Origin: Eubacteriaceae bacterium
GTDB taxonomy: Bacteria > Bacillota > Clostridia > Lachnospirales > Lachnospiraceae
DNA length: 64,000 bases
Assembly (NCBI GenBank): GCA_902362875.1
Contig: CABIYF010000006.1
Span: 81,886-145,885 of the forward strand
Direction of reading: 5' to 3'
Under the pieces are notes generated by a model. That model was not told the DNA's origin, made no database searches, and saw nothing but the letters and a program-made list of their open reading frames with translations. Below, piece by piece: positions 26,576 to 34,566 of the stretch. Made by a program: the position numbers and the translations under genes. The stretch's first letter is position 1. Each line of letters starts with the position of its first letter.

Positions 26576-26785
26576 TGTATATGAGAAAAACGAAATAATA
26601 GCATAGCAGATCCAGACCAGAAATTTATGCACGTCATTTTGACAGGTCGCTTATACGCAAATTTTCCTTGCAAAACTCGCCTCGCTCAAACATTGCACCA
26701 AATTTGTTGCGAACCTGTCAAAATAACGGCAAAATTTCAATGGTTCTGGATTTGCTATGCTATTATTTCGTTTTTCTCATATACA
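26576..26785. repeat. 210-bp imperfect palindromic element
   Basis: The outermost 33 nt (26576-26608) are the reverse complement of 26753-26785. Further in, 26636-26647 pairs perfectly with 26713-26724, with partly paired segments between and inside, leaving a small GC-rich tip near 26670-26690. The whole element can therefore fold as one long hairpin on either strand. Short open frames that cross it look like artefacts. The structure resembles the short, non-coding, high-copy palindromic repeats found in many Lachnospiraceae genomes. I saw no second copy in this window, so copy number is unknown. Confidence 0.85.
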
Positions 26786-26836
26786 CGGACGGTTATTCAA
26801 ATCCCAACATCTACCCTTCAATATACAAAGCACCTC

Positions 26837-26927
26837 GACAAAATGTTACAAAAACAGACAAAATGTTACAGAAATATTACGAAATAATAATTAAAAGTAT
26901 TGACATACTAACTATAAGTGCTATAAT
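26837..26927 (+). promoter_or_regulatory. promoter of the NlpC/P60 gene with upstream WalR-like repeats
   Basis: TTGACA (26900-26905), a 16-nt spacer and TATAAT (26922-26927) form a near-consensus promoter. Upstream, a 14-nt direct repeat (26837-26850 and 26857-26870, 20-nt period) contains TGTTAC. The second copy makes TGTTAC-N5-TATTAC (26864-26880), one mismatch from the WalR consensus TGTWAH-N5-TGTWAH. An inverted copy of the 10-nt core lies in the 5' leader at 26953-26962. Control by WalR is inferred. Confidence 0.6.
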
Positions 26928-26976
26928 ACACACATACTCGAGTTAACAAAATTGTAACATTTACAGGAGGAACATT

Positions 26977-28119
26977 ATGGTGACGAGGAAAATGAGACTG
27001 TCGATGGCGATGCTTACGATTGCCGCGAGTGTGTTAACGACAGGAAATATAAAAGCAGATGAGAAAAATACGACAAAAGAAACCAATACAACAACCAGTG
27101 AATATGCGAATAAGGCAGTTGCAGATATTTATTCTACAACGACATTGAACATTCGAAAAACAGGCAGTACAAATGCGAAGATCATAGGAAAAATGAAAAA
27201 AGGTAATATCGCAACTGTGCTGAAGAAAGGATCAGAATGGTCGAAAGTAAGATCAGGAAATGTCACAGGATATGTGAAGAATCAATATCTTGTCTTTGGA
27301 GATGAGATTGAGAATTTTGCAAAAGAAAATGTGAAGAAGGTAGCGAAAGTTCAGACCGAAACATTGAGAGTTCGCAAGAAGGCATCTACGGATTCGAAGA
27401 TTGTTACATTGGTATCCGAAGATGATAAATTAAAAGTGAAGAATCAATCCGGTGACTGGGTAAAAGTCAAAGTCGATGGTGAGACAGGATATGTGTCAAA
27501 GGATTATGCCAAAGTAACATATTCTTTTGGAAAAGCAAAATCCATGAAAGAGATTCAGGCAGAACAAGAAGCGAAAGAAGCAAAGAAAAGAGCAGAAGAA
27601 GCAGCTCAAACAGCAAAAAGAAGTGCATCAGTATCTACGACATCAAGCAATCATACTTCGGATAGTAAAACAACATCTGCAAGCACAACAAGTTCAGCGG
27701 CGGCAACAAAGGAATCTTCTGTATCAGTATCATCTGGTGGTTCATCAGCGACTGGAAGCAGGATTGCAAGTTATGCGCAGCAGTTTGTTGGAAATCCATA
27801 TCGTTATGGTGGAAACAGCTTGACAGGAGGAATTGACTGTTCTGGATTTACGCAGCAGATCATGGCGAAGTTTGGATACAGTATCAGCCGTACGAGCAGT
27901 TCTCAGGCGGGAGAAGGAAGAGCAGTATCTACAAGCAGCTTGAGAGCCGGAGATCTGGTGTTTTATGGAAATGGTGGAAGTATCAATCATGTAGCGCTTT
28001 ATATCGGCGGCGGACATGTGGTACATGCAAGTAATTCGGCACCATATCCACGAGGTGGAATTAAGATTTCAAATGTAAATTACAGAACACCGATCTGTGC
28101 AAGACGTATCATAGGATAG
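26977..28119 (+). CDS. secreted SH3-domain NlpC/P60 cell-wall hydrolase
   Basis: This is a predicted extracellular peptidoglycan endopeptidase of 380 residues. After a signal peptide (LSMAMLTIAASVLTTGNIKA) come two bacterial SH3 domains: about residues 48-110 (TTLNIRKTGSTNAKIIGKMKKG) and 125-185 (TLRVRKKASTDSKIVTLV). An Ala/Lys coiled stretch and a Ser/Thr-rich linker of about 60 residues follow. The C-terminal NlpC/P60 domain (about 265-380) has the catalytic Cys in GGIDCSGFTQQ, His in INHVALYIGGG and the third polar residue in VVHASN. All are intact. GGAGG precedes the ATG. A terminator follows. Confidence 0.93.
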   Translation: MVTRKMRLSMAMLTIAASVLTTGNIKADEKNTTKETNTTTSEYANKAVADIYSTTTLNIRKTGSTNAKIIGKMKKGNIATVLKKGSEWSKVRSGNVTGYVKNQYLVFGDEIENFAKENVKKVAKVQTETLRVRKKASTDSKIVTLVSEDDKLKVKNQSGDWVKVKVDGETGYVSKDYAKVTYSFGKAKSMKEIQAEQEAKEAKKRAEEAAQTAKRSASVSTTSSNHTSDSKTTSASTTSSAAATKESSVSVSSGGSSATGSRIASYAQQFVGNPYRYGGNSLTGGIDCSGFTQQIMAKFGYSISRTSSSQAGEGRAVSTSSLRAGDLVFYGNGGSINHVALYIGGGHVVHASNSAPYPRGGIKISNVNYRTPICARRIIG

Positions 28120-28150
28120 AGAAAGAATTACGAATATTGTTTTTATATGA

Positions 28151-28206
28151 AAAGAACGTAAAAGGATGATTCATGGCGAATCGTTCTCGTGCGTTCTTTC
28201 TTTTTG
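28151..28206 (+). terminator. probable terminator of the NlpC/P60 gene
   Basis: AAAGAACG (28151-28158) pairs with CGTTCTTT (28192-28199), with a smaller GATTC/GAATC stem inside and CTTTTT after. Confidence 0.6.
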
Positions 28207-28269
28207 ATGTTACAATAATATCAAAGGAAATATAAGAAATTGCAGCTATTCAGAGTATAAATAAGAAGA

Positions 28270-29475
28270 ATGATCAAGGGGAAAATTTTGAAAAAACATG
28301 AAAAGGTCAAAAAATCAAAAACTCGAACAATTCTATTACGTTTTTGTATCATTGGTTTCGCAATCATTCTTTGCATGATTTTAGTTCCAGCGATCAATTA
28401 TGGTATCATACAAAATTCATATAAAGGCGAAAAAATTTACCGACAGAGCATTAATACTTTACCGGTCAGAGATATTGCAATTGTACCAGGAACTTCTGTT
28501 TTGGATGATACGCCAAATGCAAAATGTAAAGAACGTTTAGATACCGCAGAAATGTTATATAAAAAGAAACGGGTTTCATCGATTCTGGTTTCTGGAACAA
28601 AAAAAGAAACGAGTGTTATGTGCAGATATCTTATCAGTCATGGAATTCTGGCAAAAAATATTTTGCGTGATGCATCAGGAATTTCTTCCTATGAAACGAT
28701 CGCCAGAGCTGCAGAAAAATTACCGAAGAAAACGGTTTACTTTTGTACACAGGAACTATATGCAAACCGGGCGCAATTTTTCATGAAGTGTGCAGGATTT
28801 GATGGAAAGATCGTGTGTGTAGATACCATGTTTTATTCCAATCCATGCAAAACATTTTTGAGAGAATATTTTGCTGATTCAAAAGCTGTTTTAAACTTCC
28901 TGCTGTATCATGGAAAACCAAAACAATCTATAAAAAAGTCTGGATTTGCGAAGCTTCCTTCCTATAAAGTGTCAGATACAAAGTATCATATTCAAGCGCA
29001 AAATAAGCAGGTACCGTCTGATTATCAAGTGGCAGATAGTAATCCGAATGATCATTATGATGTTGTGAAAGCCGTAGAATATGCAAGAACTTATGCCTTA
29101 AAAAGAAATCCATCCTACCCAGCATTTGAAAATAATTGCACAAACTTTGTTTCACAGTGCCTTGCTGCAGGTGGAATATCCATGACAGGAAAAGAGACGC
29201 CTTCTGATACGAAAAGACTTAAAGTTTCGAAAAAAAGTACAGATTGGTACAGCATTTCAAAAGAAGACAACCAAAAAATCAAACACTATACAACATCATC
29301 TGCATTTATCAATACAGATGATTTTTTGAAATATTTTCAAGAGGAACTTGGATATTCGCTATCCACATTTGATAATACCTATGAAGGAAAACTGAAATGT
29401 TACCAGACAATACAACAACGGTTAAAAATGATACTACCCAAGTCAAAAAACGACTTGCTGTCGGCACAAAAGTAA
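28270..29475 (+). CDS. SanA/YdcF-like (DUF218) domain fused to an amidase_6-like domain; 3' end probably frameshifted
   Basis: The frame encodes 401 residues. A basic N terminus and one membrane helix (FCIIGFAIILCMILVPAINYG, about 26-46) are followed by a DUF218/SanA-like domain (DIAIVPGTSVL, ERLDTAEMLYKKKRVSSILVSGTK, DASGISSYETIARAAEKL, about 70-200). The rest resembles the start of an amidase_6 domain (KAVEYARTYALKRNPSYPAFENNCTNFVSQCLAAGG, about 258-295, with the conserved CTNFVSQ). The amidase domain stops without its usual His-containing end, and the last 20-30 residues look non-native. The linker-like continuation lies one frame over at 29397. ATG 28270 has a weak ribosome site; in-frame TTG 28288 has AAGGGG at good spacing. 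It may be anchored outside the membrane and act on the cell wall. Probably disrupted. Confidence 0.65.
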   Translation: MIKGKILKKHEKVKKSKTRTILLRFCIIGFAIILCMILVPAINYGIIQNSYKGEKIYRQSINTLPVRDIAIVPGTSVLDDTPNAKCKERLDTAEMLYKKKRVSSILVSGTKKETSVMCRYLISHGILAKNILRDASGISSYETIARAAEKLPKKTVYFCTQELYANRAQFFMKCAGFDGKIVCVDTMFYSNPCKTFLREYFADSKAVLNFLLYHGKPKQSIKKSGFAKLPSYKVSDTKYHIQAQNKQVPSDYQVADSNPNDHYDVVKAVEYARTYALKRNPSYPAFENNCTNFVSQCLAAGGISMTGKETPSDTKRLKVSKKSTDWYSISKEDNQKIKHYTTSSAFINTDDFLKYFQEELGYSLSTFDNTYEGKLKCYQTIQQRLKMILPKSKNDLLSAQK

Positions 29476-29894
29476 CCTATAAAAAAGCTGTATACAAAAT
29501 CACAAGAAGCACAAGTAAGTCAGCAGAAGTGACGCTTCTTTATATCAAGAGCAAAAAAGTAAAAAAATTCACGATTCCAACAAAGATCAAACTGTCTGAT
29601 GGCAGAAAAGCAAAAGTAACAGGAATTGCAAAAAAAGCGTTCAACAAACGCAAAAAATTGAAGAGGATCGTGATTAAATCAAAATATTTAAAGAAAAAGA
29701 AGATTGCAAAAAATGCTTTTTATGGTTTATCAAAGAAAGCAAAAATCAAAGTGCCAAAGAAAAAACGGAAAGTCTATCAAAGATGGTTTAGAGCTAAGAA
29801 ACTTTCAAAAAAATCAAAATCTACAGCTAAAAAAAGAAACCAGATGCAAATCATTGTGAGCATCTGGTTTCTTTTTTACATATACGAAGTATGA
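29397..29894 (+). pseudogene. displaced C-terminal repeat domain, probably split from the preceding gene by frameshift
   Basis: This 165-residue frame has no signal peptide. It opens with a Thr/Asn/Asp-rich linker (TTTVKNDTTQVKK), then VGTKVTYKKAVYKITR and KLSDGRKAKVTGIAKKAFNKRKKLKRIVI, then KIAKNAFYGLSKKAKIKV. This pattern matches the beta-strand/leucine-rich-like repeats at the C terminus of many Lachnospiraceae surface proteins. It starts inside the preceding gene in the -1 frame. Its last 21 residues are encoded by a 17-bp terminator hairpin, so the native stop also seems lost or displaced. An AAGGA site at 29384 could allow separate translation, so a real coupled gene is possible but less likely. 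Confidence 0.55.
29831..29876 (+). terminator. 17-bp intrinsic terminator
   Basis: Positions 29831-29847 and 29860-29876 are perfect reverse complements, ending in TTTTTT. The open frame at 29397 reads through it. Confidence 0.88.
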
Positions 29895-29918
29895 AAATAA
29901 AAAATTAAAATTCTGATA

Positions 29919-29947
29919 TTGACAGAAGAACATCATATTAATAGAAT
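29919..29947 (+). promoter_or_regulatory. probable promoter for the MATE gene
   Basis: TTGACA (29919-29924), a 17-nt spacer and TAGAAT (29942-29947). Transcription from about 29954 favours the start codon at 30007 over an ATG at 29953. Confidence 0.65.
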
Positions 29948-30006
29948 GGAAAATGTATATTTTGGTTAGGAAAATAAAGATAGAAAAGAGATGTAGAAAG
30001 AAAAAT

Positions 30007-31344
30007 ATGAAAGAAAGACGTTTCACAAACAAGAAGCTGATCGCCCTTATGTTACCATTGGCAGTAGATCAGCTTTTAAATTCGTTTATGGGTACGGTAG
30101 ATACTCTGGTAGTCAGTAACTTGGGATCGGCAGCGATTTCAGCGGTCAGCTTGGTGGATTCCATCAATATTCTGGTCGTACAGGCATTTTTTGCATTGGC
30201 ATCTGGTGGTACGGTTGTTTGTTCGCATTATCTTGGGTGTGAGAAGAAGGATCGGGCAACCAATGCGGCCAGACAGTTAGTGTTTATTACATTGTCCATG
30301 TCACTGATCATTGCAATTGCATGCCATTTGTTTAGTGATCAGATTCTTGGTGTGATCTTTGGACAGGTGGAACCAGCAGTCATGGACAATGCGAAGAAGT
30401 ATTTCTTCTTCTCTGCAATGTCATATCCATTTATTGCATTGTATGATGACGGAGCCTGCATTTTAAGAGCGCAGGAGAACAGCAAACTTCCAATGCAGAT
30501 TTCATTTGTGGCAAATGGTATTAACGTCGCATTGAATCTCGTATTTGTATGGGTATTTCATTTTGGTGTGGCAGGATCTTCCGCAGCAACGATGATCGCC
30601 AGAGCATTTGCAATGGTTGCGGTACTTTACAAATTGAGAAGTCCAAAGATGAAGGTACAGCTTAGAGACTATTTTTCAATTCGCCCACAATGGGATGAAA
30701 TTAAGAGAATCTTACATATCGGAGTTCCGTCAGGAATTGAAAATGGAATGTTCCAGTTTGGAAAACTTGCAATCCAGTCCACTGTATCACTGATGGGAAC
30801 AGCAGCGATCGCCGCGCAGGGAATGACCAATATCATCGAAAACTTAAATGGGATCATGTCGATCGGAATGGGAATCGGCCTGATGACAGTGGTTGGAGAA
30901 TGCCTTGGTGCCGGAGAGAAGGAAGAGGCAGTCTATTATATAAAGAAGATATCCATTGCAGCAGAAGTTGTATTGATCATTACGTGTCTGTTAATGTTTG
31001 GACTTACTTATCCAATCACTTATTTTGGAGGTATGGAGCCGGAAAGCGCAAAACTTTGTATTTTCATGGTAACATGTATCACGATCGTAAAACCAATCGT
31101 GTGGATTATGGCATTTATTCCGCCATATGGTTTCAGGGCAGCAGGAGATGTCAAGTTTACAATGACAACATCCATGTTATGTATGTGGCTTTGCAGAGTA
31201 GTACTTGCGATGGTACTTGCAAGAGTGTTCCATATGGGACCAATTGCAGTATGGATCGGAATGTTTACCGACTGGACGATCAGAGCAATTATCTATATGG
31301 TACGATTTAGAAATAGAAAATGGCTTGCTCATCAGGTTATCTGA
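30007..31344 (+). CDS. MATE family efflux transporter
   Basis: This is a 445-residue multidrug/toxin exporter with about twelve helices in two MatE repeats. Typical segments are LIALMLPLAVDQLLNSFMGTVDTLVVSNLGSAAISAVSLVDSIN at the N terminus, ASGGTVVCSHYLGCEKKD in the first loop, and IGVPSGIENGMFQFGKLAIQ beginning the second half. It uses a Na+ or H+ gradient; the substrate is unknown. The ATG at 30007 is chosen because of the promoter position and the usual family start. The upstream gene ends in a terminator, so this is its own unit. Confidence 0.9.
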   Translation: MKERRFTNKKLIALMLPLAVDQLLNSFMGTVDTLVVSNLGSAAISAVSLVDSINILVVQAFFALASGGTVVCSHYLGCEKKDRATNAARQLVFITLSMSLIIAIACHLFSDQILGVIFGQVEPAVMDNAKKYFFFSAMSYPFIALYDDGACILRAQENSKLPMQISFVANGINVALNLVFVWVFHFGVAGSSAATMIARAFAMVAVLYKLRSPKMKVQLRDYFSIRPQWDEIKRILHIGVPSGIENGMFQFGKLAIQSTVSLMGTAAIAAQGMTNIIENLNGIMSIGMGIGLMTVVGECLGAGEKEEAVYYIKKISIAAEVVLIITCLLMFGLTYPITYFGGMEPESAKLCIFMVTCITIVKPIVWIMAFIPPYGFRAAGDVKFTMTTSMLCMWLCRVVLAMVLARVFHMGPIAVWIGMFTDWTIRAIIYMVRFRNRKWLAHQVI

Positions 31345-31350
31345 TGTTCG

Positions 31351-31379
31351 TTGCGGATGATGTCTGTTCGTGTTATACT
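31351..31379 (+). promoter_or_regulatory. probable promoter for queA
   Basis: TTGCGG (31351-31356), a 17-nt spacer and TATACT (31374-31379) lie 56 nt before the queA start. Confidence 0.5.
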
Positions 31380-31435
31380 AAAATGTATTTGAAGATTGAA
31401 AAAATGAAGAAATAGATAGAAGGGATACAAATAAA

Positions 31436-32464
31436 ATGAAAGTATCAGATTTTACATTTGATTTACCAGAAGAACTGATCGCTCAGGATCCTCTTGAGGA
31501 CAGATCAAGTTCCAGATTATTAACATTAGATAAGAATACAGGAGAGATCGGACACGATGTCTTCCATAATATCGTAAATTATTTAAAACCGGGAGATTGT
31601 CTTGTGTTAAATAACACAAAAGTCATTCCAGCGAGACTGATCGGAGCCAAAGAAGAAACTGGTGGAAAGGTCGAAGTTTTACTGCTGAAGAGAAAACAGG
31701 ACAATGTATGGGAAACACTTGTAAAACCGGGGAAGAAAGCACGTCCGGGAGCAAGAATCTCTTTTGGTGATGGAAAACTAGTCGGAGAAGTCATTGATGT
31801 TGTCGATGAAGGAAACCGTCTGGTGAAGTTTGAATATGAAGGTATTTTTGAAGAGGTGTTAGATGAACTTGGCCAGATGCCATTACCACCATATATCACA
31901 CATCAGTTAAAAGACAAGAACCGTTATCAGACAGTCTATGCAAAATATGACGGATCAGCAGCTGCACCAACTGCGGGACTTCATTTTACAAAAGAATTAT
32001 TACAGCAGATCAAAGATATGGGAGTGAACATTGCTTATGTAACACTTCATGTAGGACTTGGAACATTCCGTCCGGTAAAAGTTGATGATGTCCTAGATCA
32101 TCATATGCACTCTGAATTTTACAGAATCGAAGAAGATGATGCGAAACTCATCAATGAGACAAAGAAAAATGGCGGAAGAGTTATTTCTGTCGGAACAACA
32201 AGTACAAGAACATTGGAATCTGTTGCAGAAGAAGATGGGACACTCCATGCTAAGAGCGGATGGACAGACATCTTTATCTATCCAGGATATAAATTTAAAG
32301 TAATTGATGGACTGATCACAAACTTTCATCTGCCAGAATCTACATTATTAATGTTAGTTTCTGCTCTTGCTGGAAGAGAACATATTTTAAATGCTTATAA
32401 TATCGCAGTTAAAGAAAGATACAGATTCTTCTCATTTGGGGATGCTATGTTTATTCATCCATAA
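31436..32464 (+). CDS. queA: S-adenosylmethionine:tRNA ribosyltransferase-isomerase
   Basis: QueA transfers the ribosyl part of SAM to preQ1-modified tRNA to form epoxyqueuosine. The 342-residue length is normal. It carries the QueA N terminus ([25 protein letters not shown]), then [16 protein letters not shown], then [26 protein letters not shown], and the C-terminal [18 protein letters not shown]. The next gene is an aldo/keto reductase 40 nt downstream. Tgt is not in the window. No preQ1 riboswitch is evident in the short leader. Confidence 0.96.
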   Translation: MKVSDFTFDLPEELIAQDPLEDRSSSRLLTLDKNTGEIGHDVFHNIVNYLKPGDCLVLNNTKVIPARLIGAKEETGGKVEVLLLKRKQDNVWETLVKPGKKARPGARISFGDGKLVGEVIDVVDEGNRLVKFEYEGIFEEVLDELGQMPLPPYITHQLKDKNRYQTVYAKYDGSAAAPTAGLHFTKELLQQIKDMGVNIAYVTLHVGLGTFRPVKVDDVLDHHMHSEFYRIEEDDAKLINETKKNGGRVISVGTTSTRTLESVAEEDGTLHAKSGWTDIFIYPGYKFKVIDGLITNFHLPESTLLMLVSALAGREHILNAYNIAVKERYRFFSFGDAMFIHP

Positions 32465-32504
32465 GAAGAATCTATGAAAAAATAGATTTTAGAAAGGAGT
32501 CACA

Positions 32505-33488
32505 ATGGAAAAGTTGATCGAAATAGGAAAAAGTGGAATCAAAGTACCATTTCTGGGAATGGGAACATGGGCAATCGGTGGTGGAAGCTGGTGGGGAGAT
32601 AATGATGATGAACTCTCTGTCAAAACAATTCAAAAGGCGATCGATCTTGGAATCAAATGGATCGATACAGCACCAATCTACGGATTGTATCACAGTGAAG
32701 ATGTTGTAGGAAAAGCAATCAAAGGAAAAAGAGATCAGATCATCTTATCAACAAAATGTGCACTGGAGTGGAGACATGAAACACCAGTATTCCATAAAGA
32801 AGTTGATGGAACGAAAGTCTATCGTGATCTTTCAAAGAAAAGTATCATCGAGGATTTGGATCATAGTCTTTTAACGCTTGGAACAGACTATATTGATGTA
32901 TTGTATACACATTGGCAGACAACCGATAAGAAGATCTATCCGATCGAAGAGACGATGGACGCATTGATGACATTAAAGAAACAAGGAAAGATCAGAGCGA
33001 TCGGTGCATCAAATGTTACAGCAGATGATATCAGGGAATACTGCCAGTACGGTCAGCTTGACGTGATTCAGGAGAAATACAGCATTGTGACAAGAAGAGT
33101 GGAAGAAGAACTGATGCCGGTATGCAAGGAACTTGGGGTATCGATTCAGGCGTATTCTCCATTAGAACAAGGGCTGCTTACAGGGAAATTTACAATGGAT
33201 ACAACATTTCCACAGGGAGATGTAAGAAATAACAATCCATCGTTCCAGCCAGAGACAAGAAAAAAAGTGCTGGATATCTTAGCTGGATGGAAAAAATATC
33301 TTGAAAAATATGAGTGTTCTTACAGCAATCTTGTTATTGCGTTCACAGCCAATATGATGGAAGGACTTCATATTCTTGGCGGAGCAAGAAAGCCAGAACA
33401 GATTGAAGACAATGCGAAAGCTTTGGGAGTTTGTCTTGACGAAGCAGATATTGTTCAGATGAAAAAAGATATTGAAATATTATTATAA
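32505..33488 (+). CDS. aldo/keto reductase
   Basis: This is a 327-residue NADPH-dependent TIM-barrel reductase. The catalytic tetrad is visible: Asp in KWIDTAPIYGL, Tyr in the same segment, Lys in IILSTKCAL and His in YTHWQTTD. It groups with the AKR11/YdhF-like enzymes, as seen in the segments SVKTIQKAIDLGIKWIDTAP, KIRAIGASNVTADDI and IQAYSPLEQGLLTGKF. The substrate is unknown; sugars or aldehydes are likely. AGAAAGGAG precedes the ATG. It is followed after 23 nt by a Gfo/Idh oxidoreductase. Confidence 0.9.
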   Translation: MEKLIEIGKSGIKVPFLGMGTWAIGGGSWWGDNDDELSVKTIQKAIDLGIKWIDTAPIYGLYHSEDVVGKAIKGKRDQIILSTKCALEWRHETPVFHKEVDGTKVYRDLSKKSIIEDLDHSLLTLGTDYIDVLYTHWQTTDKKIYPIEETMDALMTLKKQGKIRAIGASNVTADDIREYCQYGQLDVIQEKYSIVTRRVEEELMPVCKELGVSIQAYSPLEQGLLTGKFTMDTTFPQGDVRNNNPSFQPETRKKVLDILAGWKKYLEKYECSYSNLVIAFTANMMEGLHILGGARKPEQIEDNAKALGVCLDEADIVQMKKDIEILL

Positions 33489-33511
33489 AGATACGAAATG
33501 GAGGAACCCTT

Positions 33512-34540
33512 ATGAAACTTGCACTGATTGGAACAGGAAAGATCATCGAAGATGCATTATTTGCAATGGAACCAGTGAAAACAATTGAGAGAACGGCAGT
33601 TTTTGCAAGACCTCACAGCAGGGATAAGGCAGAAAAACTTGCAAAACAGTATGCGATCAAAGAAGTCTACACAGACTATGAAGAGTTATTGAAAAAGACA
33701 GAAGCTGATACCGTTTACATTGGCCTGATCAACAGTGCCCATTATCCATATGCGAAACAGGCATTATTAGCAGGAAAAAATGTAATCCTTGAAAAACCAT
33801 TTACTGGGTTTTATGAGGAAACCAAAGAACTGGCACAGATCGCAAATGAAAAGAAATTATTTATTTTTGAAGCAATTACAGTACTTCACAATGAAGTGTT
33901 CTATGAGATGAAGAAAAACTTAAATAAACTAGGAAATATTCGTATGGCACTGTGCAATTATTCTCAGTATTCAAGCCGTTATGATGCATATTTAGAAGGA
34001 GATATCACACACTCTTTTGATCCAGCGTATTATGGAGGTTCATTATATGATATCAATGTATATAATGTTCATTATTGTGTGGGATTGTTCGGGGAACCAA
34101 AGAATGCAACTTATTATCCGAATGTTGGACCAAATGGAATCGATACATCAGGAACACTTGTGATGGAATATGATGGATTTAGCGCAGTCTGTACTGGAAG
34201 TAAGGATTCAGACAGTCCGGGATATGTCAGCATTCAGGGCGAAAAAGGATTTATGAAGATAGATTCTAAACCGAATATTGCTTCTGAACTGAAGACAATC
34301 TATGTCAATGAAAATGTTAAAGAGAAAGTAAAAGACGCAGCAGGAGCGATGGTTCGTGCAACAATTACAGAAGAATATAAAGCACCAGAGCATCATCACC
34401 GTATGACACAGGAATTTACAGACTTTGCAAGAATGATCGATGAAAAAGATTATGAAACAGCGAAGGAATTCTTGGATGAGACTGTTGCGGTTGTGAAAGT
34501 ACTTGAGACGGCAAGAAAGAAAGCTGAAATCGAGTTTTAA
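33512..34540 (+). CDS. Gfo/Idh/MocA family oxidoreductase
   Basis: This is a 342-residue NAD(P)-dependent dehydrogenase. It has the Rossmann start (MKLALIGTGKIIEDALF) and the YIGLINSAHYPYAKQALLAGKNVILEKPFTGF segment with an intact EKP motif. Its C-terminal domain contains GGSLYDINVYNVHYCVGLFG. It is more divergent than the paralogue at 9.6 kb. The substrate is unknown. Coupling to an aldo/keto reductase (23 nt upstream) and a flavoprotein (26 nt downstream) suggests a shared redox operon, but the pathway cannot be named. Confidence 0.85.
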   Translation: MKLALIGTGKIIEDALFAMEPVKTIERTAVFARPHSRDKAEKLAKQYAIKEVYTDYEELLKKTEADTVYIGLINSAHYPYAKQALLAGKNVILEKPFTGFYEETKELAQIANEKKLFIFEAITVLHNEVFYEMKKNLNKLGNIRMALCNYSQYSSRYDAYLEGDITHSFDPAYYGGSLYDINVYNVHYCVGLFGEPKNATYYPNVGPNGIDTSGTLVMEYDGFSAVCTGSKDSDSPGYVSIQGEKGFMKIDSKPNIASELKTIYVNENVKEKVKDAAGAMVRATITEEYKAPEHHHRMTQEFTDFARMIDEKDYETAKEFLDETVAVVKVLETARKKAEIEF

Positions 34541-34566
34541 TATTACATTATAGAAGGAAGTAACCT

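Noticed and set aside
26627..26946. Two overlapping open frames of 86 and 92 codons
   Set aside because: They start inside the 210-bp palindrome, lack ribosome binding sites, and look like products of the symmetric repeat rather than real proteins.
31380..31435. preQ1 riboswitch before queA
   Set aside because: The leader is only about 50 nt and shows no convincing H-type pseudoknot or conserved preQ1 aptamer bases.
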